Shown here: positions 55,525-64,000 of the stretch, piece by piece
How positions within the stretch are numbered: position 1 is the stretch's first letter
How the letters are laid out: each line of letters begins with the position of its first letter
Assembly: GCF_017591425.1 (NCBI RefSeq)
Contig: NW_024464918.1
Coordinates: 24,890,001 to 24,954,000 of the forward strand
Origin: Ochotona curzoniae
Lineage: Eukaryota > Chordata > Mammalia > Lagomorpha > Ochotonidae
Length of the DNA stretch: 64,000 nucleotides
Reading direction: 5' to 3'
The notes under the pieces: generated by a model
What the model was told of the DNA's origin: nothing
The model's database searches: none
The model's input: the letters and a program-made list of their open reading frames with translations, nothing else
Program-made: the position numbers and the translations under genes

Positions 55525-55745
55525 GTCTTTATGGCTGCAGTGTCCTTTGCCTAGGAGCTTATCATGTCCACAAAGAGCAGAGTTTCTGGGGTCAGTCAGG
55601 ATTTCTGGGTTCGTACAGTTGCTCTGTGATGTGAGTCAACACTTTGACTTTAGGAGTTGACCTTGGTTATTAATGACCAAGGAGCAAACTGATGTTAAAT
55701 CACCCCTACATTCCTCTACAGCACATTTAATTATAATGATCTTAC
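55525..55745. other. unassigned DNA left of the C-free tract
   Basis: Ordinary composition with normal C content up to the last C at 55745, which makes the left edge of the tract abrupt. Confidence 0.6.
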
Positions 55746-56543
55746 GAGATGATGATGGATGTGAAATATGTGTTGGTAAATGTTGTTTGGAAAGGATGAA
55801 TGGATGGGGCGGGAAATGATAGGGAGTAGGGTGATGGGTGGGTGGTTTAGTTGGGAATGTGGTGAGGTGGAGGGAATTGAAAGAAAAAAGGGGTGAGGGT
55901 TAGGTGAAGGGAGTTGTTTTTGTTGTTTGAATGGGGGGAGGTTTGGTGTTGGGATGATTGGTTGGGAATGGGTGAGTGGGTGGGATTGGGAGGTTGGTTG
56001 GAGGGAAAGGGGTTTTGTGATAGTGATGAATTTGTATTGATGGGGGGTATGGATGATTATATGGGGTTGGGAGGTTAGGTAGGGGATGAAGGTTATTTGA
56101 TAAGGATTAGATGGGTGGAGGGGGATAAGAGTATGTTGGATAGAGGAATGGATAGGGGGTAAAGGATGGGTTATAGAAAAAGGAGGATTGGTAAATAGGG
56201 GATGAATTGGTTTATTTGTATAGATGATGTAGATTGTAGGATGGGTATATTTAGAGGTATGTTAGGGGTTGGGATATATGATGTATTAGAGGATTAATGG
56301 GAGAGATATTGGTAGGGGGGACGGGGGAGATAAAGATAATGAAGAGGAGGTGGGAGAAAGGGGGGTAGAGTAAGGTGATATTTGAAATAAATTGTAATGT
56401 GTGGGAAGTGGGGATAGTGGATGAGTGAGAGGGATAGGGGAAGTAAGTGTGAGAAGTGAAATGATTGAATAGTAAGTGAAGGGGGATGGAAGATAATGAG
56501 TGGTGGGAGGATGGAAATGGGAGGTTTGGTGTGATGTTTGTGA
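55746..56543. other. cytosine-free, G-rich tract (798 bp)
   Basis: Only two C occur on the + strand in 798 bases (55810 and 56322), and both are in CpG. G is about half: 31 of 60 in row 55921-55980 and 28 of 60 in row 56101-56160. Purines and T alternate without a fixed period, so it is not a simple microsatellite. Runs of three to six G are common and close together, giving high G-quadruplex and R-loop potential. Sequence on both sides has normal C content. No family, gene or known simple repeat explains it. An assembly or consensus error is a serious alternative. Confidence 0.9.
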
Positions 56544-56574
56544 CCTGAATGGCCTGACCTGAACCACAAGGTCA
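56541..56574. promoter_or_regulatory. three nuclear-receptor half-sites, 8-bp spacers
   Basis: TGACCT at 56541-56546 and 56555-56560 and AGGTCA at 56569-56574, each separated by exactly 8 bases. The last pair is an everted repeat with spacing 8, which retinoid-type receptors can bind. Could be chance. Confidence 0.3.
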
Positions 56575-57401
56575 CCTTGGAGTGACAGTAGGAGGGGAAG
56601 AAGTAAGGTCCATTTGCTAATTCTGGTGACCCCTGTGTCAAAGTGTAAGAAGGAATCCAAAAAATAATGGAGACTTAGATGCTTGGCAAGCAAAGGCAGA
56701 AGATGTCCCTGACAAAAACCTTCCTCTAAAATGAGACTGCCTAGTTGGAGAACTAGAAGAGAAGGCTTCTTTAGTAAAGAGCTTGGTAAACACTGATCAG
56801 CAAATTCAGCTAGTTAGTGACAGAATCATTTCTTCCAATTTGTGTTTCATTTGACCCCTTTTTAGTCACATAATTTGCAACATACTGTGCAAACTGGAAA
56901 TGTGGGACCCATTGCTCAAAAATTCTTAAGCATTTCAAGATAAAGGAGATCATTAAACCGAGGGCAATCTAATCCCCTGGTCATCTGACACTACTATCCT
57001 TGTGTGAAGTACAGAGTACGGTATTTGTCAGTTTAAACATGCAAAGAGTTGGGAACTCCTATCTTTGACGATGTGCGTTTTTCAAGCAAGTGTGGAAATG
57101 GAATTTACACAGACAAACAAAAATATAAGGCGGTGGAGAGATACATAAAGCTGAGGACTCTAGGTTAGTAGATCTTCTGCAAAAGTGAATATTATCTTGA
57201 ACTGAATAAGTAAAAATATAAATTCCATGTAGTGGAAGGAAATAGTCCCACTCTATTCCCACAACTAGTAGTGGTTTGGTCCACAACTAGTAATGTCTAA
57301 ATACATTTTTAAAGTTTGGAAACATGTCATTTGCCCACTGGGCCAAGGTTTTTTGCTTGTTCGTTTGCTTTTTAATTTTATTCTGTCTTGGCATACACAT
57401 C
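56575..57401. other. unassigned non-coding DNA
   Basis: CACAACTAGTA occurs at 57259-57269 and 57280-57290. No repeat is recognised. Confidence 0.5.
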
Positions 57402-57768
57402 TGGTATGAACTGAATTATGTCTCCCCCAATTCATTTGTTGAAGTCCTAACCTCAAATGTGACTTTTAGTGGAGATTTGGCCTCTAAGAAGATAGTTAAA
57501 GTTAAATGAGGTCATAAGGGTGGATCCCTAATCCAATAAGACTGATGTCCTTATAAAGAGAGGAAAAGACACCAGGAATGTGTGCCCAGAGAGCAAAGGC
57601 CATGTGAGGACACAGGGAGAAGGCAGCCATCTGCAGCTGAGGAGAGAGGCCCTGAGAGAATCAACCCTCCTGGTACCTTCAGCTTCAGCTTCCAGAACTG
57701 TTAGAAAGTCAGTTTCTGTTTAAGCTAAGCAGGCTGCTGTATTTCTTCATGGCAACCCAAACTAAACA
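57402..57768 (+). mobile_element. MaLR solo LTR, MLT1-type
   Basis: TG...CA bounded. TATGTCTCCCCCAATTCATT, TGTTGAAGTCCTAACCTCAA, GATGTCCTTATAAAGAGAGG, CATGTGAGGACACAGGGAGA, AGGCAGCCATCTGCAGCTGA, CTTCCAGAACTGTTAGAAAG and GGCAACCCAAACTAAACA match the MLT1A/B LTR closely. No internal retroviral sequence is attached. The TATAAA-like TTATAAAG near 57552 may be the old TATA region. Confidence 0.85.
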
Positions 57769-58380
57769 ATTCAGTACTCAATAAGTATCTAGTTAATGAA
57801 TATGCAGAATACTAGGAGGAAGTGAGCAATCCAGAGAAGATGCACAATATGTGTGGAAATCAACTGTGTAGAAATGGGCATGTTCTGTAAGTACCTAGAA
57901 GTCAACAATTGGCAAGTATGGAACAGTAGAGGTTGGATGAATGTAAGACCTGCAGCAACTAGACTTTGCTGTGATTCCCTTCAAGAGAACATTATCACAG
58001 ACTCCCAGCAGTGAAAAACCACTCAGAGGGAGTTCAGTGCAAGGAAAAACACCAGCAGGTGGAGACCGACTAAGGCAGACTCCAAGGGTGAGGCTTCCCA
58101 GAATACCAAGGAGCACAGGTTCTGCCTCTCCAGGCTGGCTTTTTCATCCCAAAAGGCAGAAAGCACAGACTTTCATTCTTTAATAGAATAGCATGTAATA
58201 AATCAATTTGCATGACAGTTAGACCTCAGACTAGACTTTATGAAATCTTAGCTTAAGGAAAGTTTCTAAAAAGCGTTAATCCAAAGACCTGGCAGAATTT
58301 CACTCTGTTCTATATTTGGTATGATTTTATTAATAGTTATTAAAAACAACTCCCTACATTGCACTGATGTGTGTAAGTTT
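57769..58380. other. unassigned non-coding DNA
   Basis: Nothing nameable. The open frames at 57895-58183 are antiparallel shadows of one another. Confidence 0.5.
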
Positions 58381-58402
58381 ACACACACACACATACACAC
58401 AC
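58381..58402. repeat. (CA)n microsatellite
   Basis: Imperfect CA repeat with a CATA interruption. Confidence 0.85.
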
Positions 58403-58736
58403 ATATAATTGGAGTATTTCCCTGGGGCACTGAACTATCTATCACGTATAAATCAAATTTTTGTGTTATTGTAGGCAGTCATATCAGATGTTCATGCTCT
58501 GTTGGTAGAGAGGATAGAATCCAAAGTGAGTTCAGCTGTAATTTTCAACAAAAATGAGAATGAGGATGTCACGCATATGGGGGAAAGTAGCTATAACAGT
58601 ATGACGTACAGCAAATCATTTTAGGTGAGGTTTCATGTTACCGACAAGTAGCTTGGATAAATCTCATTGTTGCCCAATCCAGAGAATAAAACTATGCCAG
58701 CCCTTTCTGATTTTTCTAATGCTCTGTCAAAACCTC
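58403..58736. other. unassigned non-coding DNA
   Basis: Nothing recognised. Confidence 0.5.
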
Positions 58737-59033
58737 CAGGGCAACACCATCCGATAGACATCACTTTCATGTTTTTCATAGTCATATTTAAAAAGTAGAA
58801 AGAAACAGGTAAAATTAATATTGATATCATTTTAATACCATATATTGCAATATCATTTCAACATGTAAGGAATATAAAATATTGCTAATGAGGTATTTTG
58901 CATTCCTTTTTATACTGTGTCTAGAACTGTAGTGTGTCTTTAGTAGCCACATCACTTTTCAATTTGAGCTAGCCTTTTTTCAGGTTCACACTAGTCATGT
59001 GGGAGGGGTAGCTACTGTTGTTGCACAGTATAA
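58737..59033. mobile_element. non-autonomous DNA transposon fossil (hAT-like)
   Basis: About 300 bp with degraded terminal repeats: CAGGGCAACACCATCCGATA on the left and TAGCTACTGTTGTTGCACAG on the right. The interior has AAAAAGTAGAAAGAAACAGG, TCATTTCAACATGTAAGGAA, GTAGTGTGTCTTTAGTAGCC and TCAATTTGAGCTAGCC. It corresponds to a common mammalian repeat with 'tccaatagaaatataat' and 'ccacatgtggctagtggctac' ends, whose exact name I leave open. Confidence 0.65.
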
Positions 59034-59689
59034 AGCAAGAGCAGTGATTACTTCTTCCAAGGCTTGTGCTATGATGTATAAAATAAATGACCATGTATCC
59101 CCAACACAAGCATGTTCACTTCTTTAGAAATTATGTGTATATGGAGTATGTTACAACTATATATGTATATATGTTTAAATCCTAAATATATAAATCAAGA
59201 TGAAATGTAGAAAGCCATAAAATTTTGTTTTATTGGTTAATTCAAAACCTTTATTACTAATACAACTGTTATCAATAAATACCATGTGATAAACATTTTA
59301 TTTTAAAATCGTGATTTAGCACTTGTAATATGTGAAATTAAGCTAGTCAAAGATATGTCACTAAATTACATTTAAATTAGTCCTTATTTTTAGTGGTTGT
59401 TAAAGTTGAAGATAAAAAAACAATATCTCTCCAAAGACAAATAGTTATAAATTGAACAGTGTGTTATTGACCCCCATTGAAACCAGAATACTCATTTTCA
59501 TACCCAGACAGCAATTTTGCTAGTCTTTGTAATAATTCAGCAAATGAATTTCCATTTCCCTGATGTCAATTAGTGCTTCTTTCACATCCATGATTGCATT
59601 TTTTAGCAAATGAATACTCAAGATCCAGTTAAATCTTTATTGTGAAGGTTTACAAAATGGTTGGAAAAGTCAGTGTGTCAGAGGACCCT
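59034..59689. other. AT-rich unassigned DNA
   Basis: TATATGTATATATG near 59160 and long AT stretches to 59460. No element is recognised. Confidence 0.5.
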
Positions 59690-60190
59690 AAGGTAGTCTT
59701 TTGTGTTTTTTTCCCTTTTGGTAAATCATGTCTTTGCCTTTGTGTAGTTCCCTTCCCGTGAGTGGGGCTGGCATGTGAAATACAGCCAAGGTCTGACAGG
59801 CTGCTTTCCCGATTGTGGCTGATGTATATGAGTTCGTCTTAGGAACTCTTGTGGAGACCTGGGGAAAGTAGGTGGCCGTTTTGAGAAACAGTGACTGATT
59901 TCTAGGAATGAAGGAAAGCTTGAGAGACCTGCAGATGATCAGTCCATAGCTCGGAAAAAGATTGAGCGCCCAGTCACAGGTAGAATTCGGCCAACAGCCT
60001 GGATGAACTTGGGAGTAGAGTCTGCTCCAGGAGAACCTTCACATGAAACCACAGTGCACTTGAGGCCAAAATTGCAGCTTGTGAGAAACTAGGTAGCAGA
60101 CATTAAACCATGCCCACTTACCTAACCTAGAACAATGAGGGAATGAATGTGTGTGCTGCTTTAAGGGCTATGGTTCTGGTATTTGTTATT
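59690..60190 (+). mobile_element. MaLR LTR, MLT1-type (second subtype)
   Basis: TGGCATGTGAAATACAGCC, AGTGACTGATTTCTAGGAAT, AGAATTCGGCCAACAGCCTG, GATGAACTTGGGAGTAGAGT, GCAGCTTGTGAGAAACTAGG, TAAACCATGCCCACTTACCT and GTGCTGCTTTAAGGGCTATG. The order is that of MLT1C/D-like LTRs. Confidence 0.65.
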
Positions 60191-60417
60191 TAAAAAAAAA
60201 AATCTTCTTTCTAATTTTTTTTTTATGCTGTACAAGCTTGATTTTTTATATGTGTTACATGCTAACATCTTTACAGTCAGAAATAATGGAAACACTTGAA
60301 AGATACATTTTCCAACTATTCTGTCCCAAATAAGAATGTTTCATAGAATAGTCTCTTCTTTACACATTGTGAAGATATGAATTTTTACAAAGAAGATATA
60401 AATTAACTGCTTATGTT
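60191..60417. other. unassigned spacer
   Basis: A- and T-runs at 60191-60225, otherwise nothing. Confidence 0.5.
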
Positions 60418-60769
60418 TCTTTTTAGATTTATTTGGTTTTACTTGAAAGGCAAAGTTACAAAGAGGGAAGAAAGTTGAGAGAGGGAGAAAAAAAAAAGAG
60501 AGAGGGAGAGGGATCTTGCATCTTCTGGTTCAATACCCAAATGGTCAAAAGGATTGGAAGTTCAGGTATGAAGCCAGGAGCCAGGTGCTTCTTCTGGGTC
60601 TTCCATGGGTGCAAGGGCTCAAGCACTTGATTAGCCTTCTGCTGCTCTCCCAGTCACATGAGCAGCGAGCTGGATTAGAAAAGCAACAGACAGGACTCAA
60701 ACCAGCGTCTATATGGGATGTTGGTGCCACAGGCTAAGGCTTAGTCTGAAACACCATGGCACCAGTCCC
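60418..60769 (-). mobile_element. CSINE, older type, antisense
   Basis: TTTTAGATTTATTTGG tail, an expanded G/A tract at 60478-60511, CATCTTCTGGTTCAATACCC, AAGCCAGGAGCCAGGTGCTT, TCAAGCACTTGATTAGCC, GAGCAGCGAGCTGGATTAGA and the head CACCATGGCACCAGTCCC. Confidence 0.92.
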
Positions 60770-60849
60770 TTTTCTTTACATTTTTAAAATGTCTTCCAGC
60801 TAAATATCAGGTAAAGGTCCTTATCATTAAATAAAGAGATTAACAAAAC

Positions 60850-61025
60850 TAGAGGCATCTTCCTGGCCTACCACATAGGTGCAGATGCCAAGGACTTGGG
60901 GCATCCTTTGCTACATTTCCCAGTCCACTAGCAGGGAATTAAATAAGAAATGGAGCAACTGGGATTCAAGTTAATGACCATATGGGGAGCCAGTGTTGCA
61001 AATGGCAGCTTAACTTACGCTGCCA
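60850..61025 (-). mobile_element. CSINE, head half only, antisense
   Basis: CATCTTCCTGGCCTACCACA, CCAAGGACTTGGGGCATCC, CTAGCAGGGAATTAAATAAG, GGAGCAACTGGGATTCAAGT and a head near TTACGCTGCCAAGATGG. The 3' half and tail are missing, which is unusual for a retroposed SINE and points to a later deletion. Confidence 0.8.
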
Positions 61026-61098
61026 AGATGGAAGCCACAGGTTTTACATTTCTTAAAGTGAACTTCTGAATAGTTAAAAGCCAGTAGTTAAAAGTAGT

Positions 61099-61388
61099 TG
61101 GGCCAATATCATGGCAGAGTAAACTAAGCTTCTACCTGCATCTCATATGAGTGCTGGTTTGTGTCCTGGCTGCTCCACTCAGATCAAGCTCCATGTTTAT
61201 GGCCTTGGAAAGCAATGTGAGATGACACATATCCTTGGGCCCTTGCATCCATGTGGGACACCTTCTCCTGGCTTCAGATCAGCTCATCTCTAACCTTTGC
61301 TGCCATTTGGGGAAAGAACCAATGGATGGAAGATCTTTCTCTCCATGGCTCTGCTCTTCCAACAAAAAGAGAGTAAATCTTAGCAGCA
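61099..61388 (+). mobile_element. CSINE, sense
   Basis: GTTGGGCCAATATCATGGCA, GAGTGCTGGTTTGTGTCCTG, GCTGCTCCACTCAGATCAAG, CCTTGGGCCCTTGCATCC, TGGATGGAAGATCTTTCTCT. A few small deletions. Confidence 0.9.
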
Positions 61389-61394
61389 AAAGCT

Positions 61395-61550
61395 TAAGTA
61401 CTTTGGTCTCTGCTACTCATGTTGGAGACGTGGACTGACTTCTGAGCTCCTGTCTTCAGCCCCAGTTATTGTGGGTATTAGAATGACGTGGCAGATACAC
61501 AATCTCTTCTTCCTGCCTTTCAGATAAAATAAATAGATAAATAATTTTAA
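61395..61550 (+). mobile_element. CSINE, 3' half, sense
   Basis: TTAAGTACTTTGGTCTCTGC, CATGTTGGAGACGTGGACTG, CAGCCCCAGTTATTGTGGGT and GATAAAATAAATAGATAAAT. Starts in the middle of the SINE right after the tail of the previous copy. Confidence 0.78.
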
Positions 61551-61560
61551 GTAAATTCCT

Positions 61561-61628
61561 TTGGGTGCAGACAAATTGAAGTCTTGCATAGTTTTTCATA
61601 ATGCAAATTCCCATATACTGTTTTGAAG
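61561..61628 (+). mobile_element. MITE-like element, copy C (partial)
   Basis: TTGGGTGCAGACAAATTGAA, GTCTTGCATAGTTTTTCATA, ATGCAAATTCCCATATACTG and the end TTTTGAAG. This is the right-hand two thirds of the family. The left end may be lost to the adjoining SINE. Confidence 0.55.
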
Positions 61629-61912
61629 ACTCCTGATATACTAAAGTGTTTCCTCATAAAGCATTTTATCAGTACTTTATTCCTCAAAATATACCTACTT
61701 GAGTTACCTTTAATTTAATGGCATGTCAACAAAATGCACTCTTCATGTTGTTTGTTATTGAATCCTAATGTAGTAAACAGCATATGCTAGGACGTGGAAA
61801 TTTGTAGTTTGACATGATTGTTGATTCAAACTCTTATTCTACGTACTCTGTTCTAACATTTATTTCTTCTGATCTTAATGTATTCTATGTATATTTCAAA
61901 AATATGGTGGTC

Positions 61913-62027
61913 CTTGAAATAAATCGTAGAAAAATGGAATTACAAGATAATTTATACATGGGAAATAATTTTGAAATCCACAGCCATTTTTTAAAAATAA
62001 GAGGCATTATCCATGAACACTTTGAAG
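61913..62027 (+). mobile_element. MITE-like element, copy D
   Basis: CTTGAAATAAATCGTAGAAA at the left end, AATGGAATTACAAGATAATT, TTTTGAAATCCACAGCC, and ATTATCCATGAACACTTTGA-AG at the right end. Colinear with the reverse complement of copy A over nearly its whole length. It explains much of the open frame at 61814-62215, which is therefore not a gene. Confidence 0.6.
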
Positions 62028-62389
62028 TTCCCTTATATTTCAGTACAAAGAAATGCTTCCTTGTTTGTCACCCTATTGCTTTTTTTTTTTTACCTTGTTG
62101 CTTTTATTGTGTCACTTTACCAGTATCTGTCATGTCAGTTTTCAAAGTTTTGTCCAGTAGTGTTAATGGCTTTCTGATGATTACACCAACTAAGATTAGG
62201 ATTGTAAACCTTTAATAGGGAAAACCAGACAATGACTTAAGCTGGAGTTCAGAAAGCAGTTTATAAAAGCAAACCAGGTTGGTGTGTAGCCTCATGTTTT
62301 TCTGCCTTTGCTGATGGGCTTGTTGTTAGCATATGTTCTAAAATTCCAGTAGGATGCCTATAAATACTGCCTATACATCTATATTCTGG
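62028..62389. other. unassigned non-coding DNA
   Basis: A T-run lies at 62080-62091. Nothing else is recognised. Confidence 0.5.
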
Positions 62390-62690
62390 CTGTGACAGGC
62401 AGTCTCTGTCAAACATATGATCCCAGCCTCTTGAAGCTCATACTTATGCAATATTCTAGCCCCTGAACTGAGAGGTGGGCCTGTGACTTGCTTCTAGGGA
62501 AAAAATATATAGCAAAACTGATAAAATAATGTCCCTTCCACTATTCAATTATATGAGCTTGTGTCTTCCATGTTGCATAGAGTGTTTGCCTTCCTGGGAC
62601 TTGACCTATCTTCTCACCTGCTTGCTTTGATGATGCAAATTGCCATGTAGAGAGCTGTTAAGAACTAACAGTCAAAAGGATTGTGGATCA
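62390..62690 (+). mobile_element. MaLR LTR, MLT1-type, truncated
   Basis: TGGGCCTGTGACTTGCTTCT, ATAAAATAATGTCCCTTCCA, ACCTATCTTCTCACCTGCTT, GCTTTGATGATGCAAATTGC and CATGTAGAGAGCTGTTAAG. The LTR is cut off at about 62690 where the antisense L1 begins. Confidence 0.5.
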
Positions 62691-63875
62691 TTTTATAATA
62701 TGCAAACTTCATTTCCTTTGGATATATCCCAAAAAGTAGGAGAGCTGGGTCATACAACTTTCAGTTGTCTTATCACTCTCCGTTCTGATTTCCCTAGTGG
62801 TTACACTAACCTACACGCCCACCAACAAAGGAGTAATATACCTTTCCCCCACAACCATGCCGGCAGGTATTGTTAGTAGAGTTCTAAATTTAGGCCAATC
62901 TACTGGAGTTAGGTGGGACCTCAATGTGGTTTCTTTGCATTTCCTTAATAGCTAGAGAACATGAGCAGTTTTCATGTCTATTGCCATTTGAATTTGTGCT
63001 TTTGAAAAATTTCTGTTCATTTCCTTTGTCCAGTTCTACACAGGATTGTTTGTTTTGCTGCCGCTGAATTTCTGAAGCTTTTTGTAATTCTGGGATATTA
63101 GTCCCTTATCAGTCGTATAGTGTGCAAAGATTTTCTTTCTCCCATTCTGTTGGTTGTTTCTCCACTTTGTTGATCGTTTTCTTTGCTGTACAGGAGCTTC
63201 TTTCTTTGATGTGGTCTAGCACCAATTATTTATTTTAGCTTTGACTCCTTGTGCTTTTGGTTACTTTTCTAAGAGCTCTTTACCAATGCCTATATATTGC
63301 AGAGTACTTCTTGTGTTTTCTTCTCATAGTTTGATGATTTCTGGGTGCAGATTTAGGTACTTAATCCATTTAGAGCTGATTTTAGGTGACAGGTGGGGAT
63401 ATTGATACTTACCTCTGCATGCTGCTAGCCAATTGTCCCAACAGCATTTGTTGAAGAAACCAACGTTTTCCATGGATTGTCTTCAGTTCTCGTGTCAATG
63501 ATTAGTTGACTGTACGTGGGGGGGCTCTTTTCAGTTTCTAAAATGTTCCATTAATCTTCCTCTCTGTTTTTGTACCACTTCCAGATTGTTTTGACGGCCA
63601 CTGCTCTGTAGTATATCTTGAGGACTGGAATTGTGATTCCTCCAACTTGATTTTTCTTCTTCATGATAGCTTTGGCTATTTGTGGTTTCTTTTATTTCCA
63701 GATAAACTTTTGTATCTTCTATTTCTGAGAATGTTGTTGGGATTTTGATTGGGATTGCGTTGAATCTGTATATTACTTTTAGTAACAAGGACATTTTGAT
63801 GATGTTGATCTTGCCAATGAAGAACATGGTGAATATCTCCATCTTTTAATGTCATCTTCTACTTCCTTTTTAAAA
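62691..63875 (-). mobile_element. L1 ORF2, antisense, 1.2 kb
   Basis: Remnant of the L1 ORF2 protein downstream of the reverse transcriptase core. Near the right end the minus strand reads [20 protein letters not shown] and IPIKIPTTF, close to the usual L1 [20 protein letters not shown]. Leftwards come TCTGTAGTATATCTTGAGGA, GATTTTGATTGGGATTGCGT (antisense DNA), TTTGTTGAAGAAACCAACGT, AGTCCCTTATCAGTCGTATA and GGATATATCCCAAAAAGTAG. Frame breaks follow IKIPTTF, so it encodes nothing. The L1 3' end is missing on the left, where it abuts an MLT1 LTR. Confidence 0.9.
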
Positions 63876-63879
63876 ATTT

Positions 63880-64000
63880 ACCTCTTTTTATTATTATCAT
63901 TTTGTGATACAGATCCGTAGATCATAGGATTTCCCTTATCCCCTCCCCAACTTTGTGACTCAATTTCTCAATCACAAAAGAGGAACACACCAGCCAAGTG
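63880..64000 (-). mobile_element. second L1, 3' UTR, running off the window
   Basis: A short T-rich start, then TTTTTATTATTATCATTTTG, TGATACAGATCCGTAGATCA and CCCTTATCCCCTCCCCAACT. The same opening as at 6760, so a new L1 3' end starts here, inserted in or next to the ORF2 piece to the left. Confidence 0.7.

Noticed and set aside
55746..56543. Telomere-like repeat as an explanation for the G-rich tract
   Set aside because: GGGTTAGG and TTAGGGGTTGGG appear once each, but there is no TTAGGG array or period.
56286..56693. Minus-strand open frame of 135 codons, overlapping another of 115 codons
   Set aside because: The minus strand has almost no G here, so the stops TAG and TGA cannot occur and only TAA remains. 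Two overlapping frames stay open together, and both give Ser/Pro/Leu/His-rich low-complexity products. This is a composition effect.
61814..62215. Open frame of 133 codons on the + strand
   Set aside because: It spans MITE-like copy D and AT-rich sequence; composition is Phe/Val/Ile-rich as expected from T-rich DNA and no homology is evident.
63531..63842. Open frame of 103 codons with clear L1 ORF2 similarity
   Set aside because: Real L1 ancestry but only a fragment with a frame break after the IKIP segment, so it is reported as a mobile element and not as a gene.
1..64000. CRISPR arrays, bacterial promoters, operons or plasmid features
   Set aside because: The repeat content is wholly mammalian; nothing prokaryotic is visible, so such features were not sought further.

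Overview
This window reads as nuclear DNA of a mammal, and very probably of a lagomorph. The strongest evidence is about two dozen copies of the tRNA-derived C-repeat (CSINE), a SINE known only from rabbits, hares and pikas. The youngest copies here (12997, 30376, 46715 and 47831) carry a head and middle of the type I associate with pikas (Ochotona) rather than the rabbit form. Lagomorph is well supported; pika is an inference. L1 3' ends, MIR, L2, MLT1-type MaLR LTRs and a hAT fossil complete a typical eutherian repeat landscape.

I find no protein-coding gene, exon, CpG island or functional RNA gene. The open reading frames are short, lack recognisable domains, and mostly lie inside SINEs, L1 fragments or low-complexity DNA. 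The window is best described as intergenic or deep intronic DNA. The only RNA-gene-like sequence is a truncated 5S rRNA pseudogene at 14425-14514.

Layout: 1-13 kb holds L1 3'-end pieces, an MLT1 LTR and several CSINEs, including two CSINEs nested in one L1 fragment. 13-20 kb has the 5S pseudogene, paired CSINEs, MIRs and an L1 with an inverted 5' part. 20-30 kb has a probable lagomorph ERV LTR with a duplicated 43-bp block, MaLR pieces and MER20. 30.4-33 kb has a young CSINE next to a 2.2 kb composite retroelement with a degenerate internal repeat array and L1-type target-site duplications. 34-49 kb is MIR, L2, L1 and CSINE fossils with long unassigned stretches. 50-55 kb contains AT-rich, homeodomain-site-rich sequence that may be conserved non-coding DNA. 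55.7-56.5 kb contains the most unusual sequence in the window: 798 bases with only two cytosines on the + strand. 57-64 kb has MLT1 LTRs, a hAT fossil, a four-SINE cluster and a long antisense L1 ORF2 piece running to another L1 at the window end.

Most worth following up: the cytosine-free tract (55746-56543), the composite VNTR-bearing retroelement (30757-32999), a dispersed MITE-like family with at least five copies, and the 5'-inverted L1 at 18155-18850. All repeat names rest on sequence recalled and compared by eye; no search was run.
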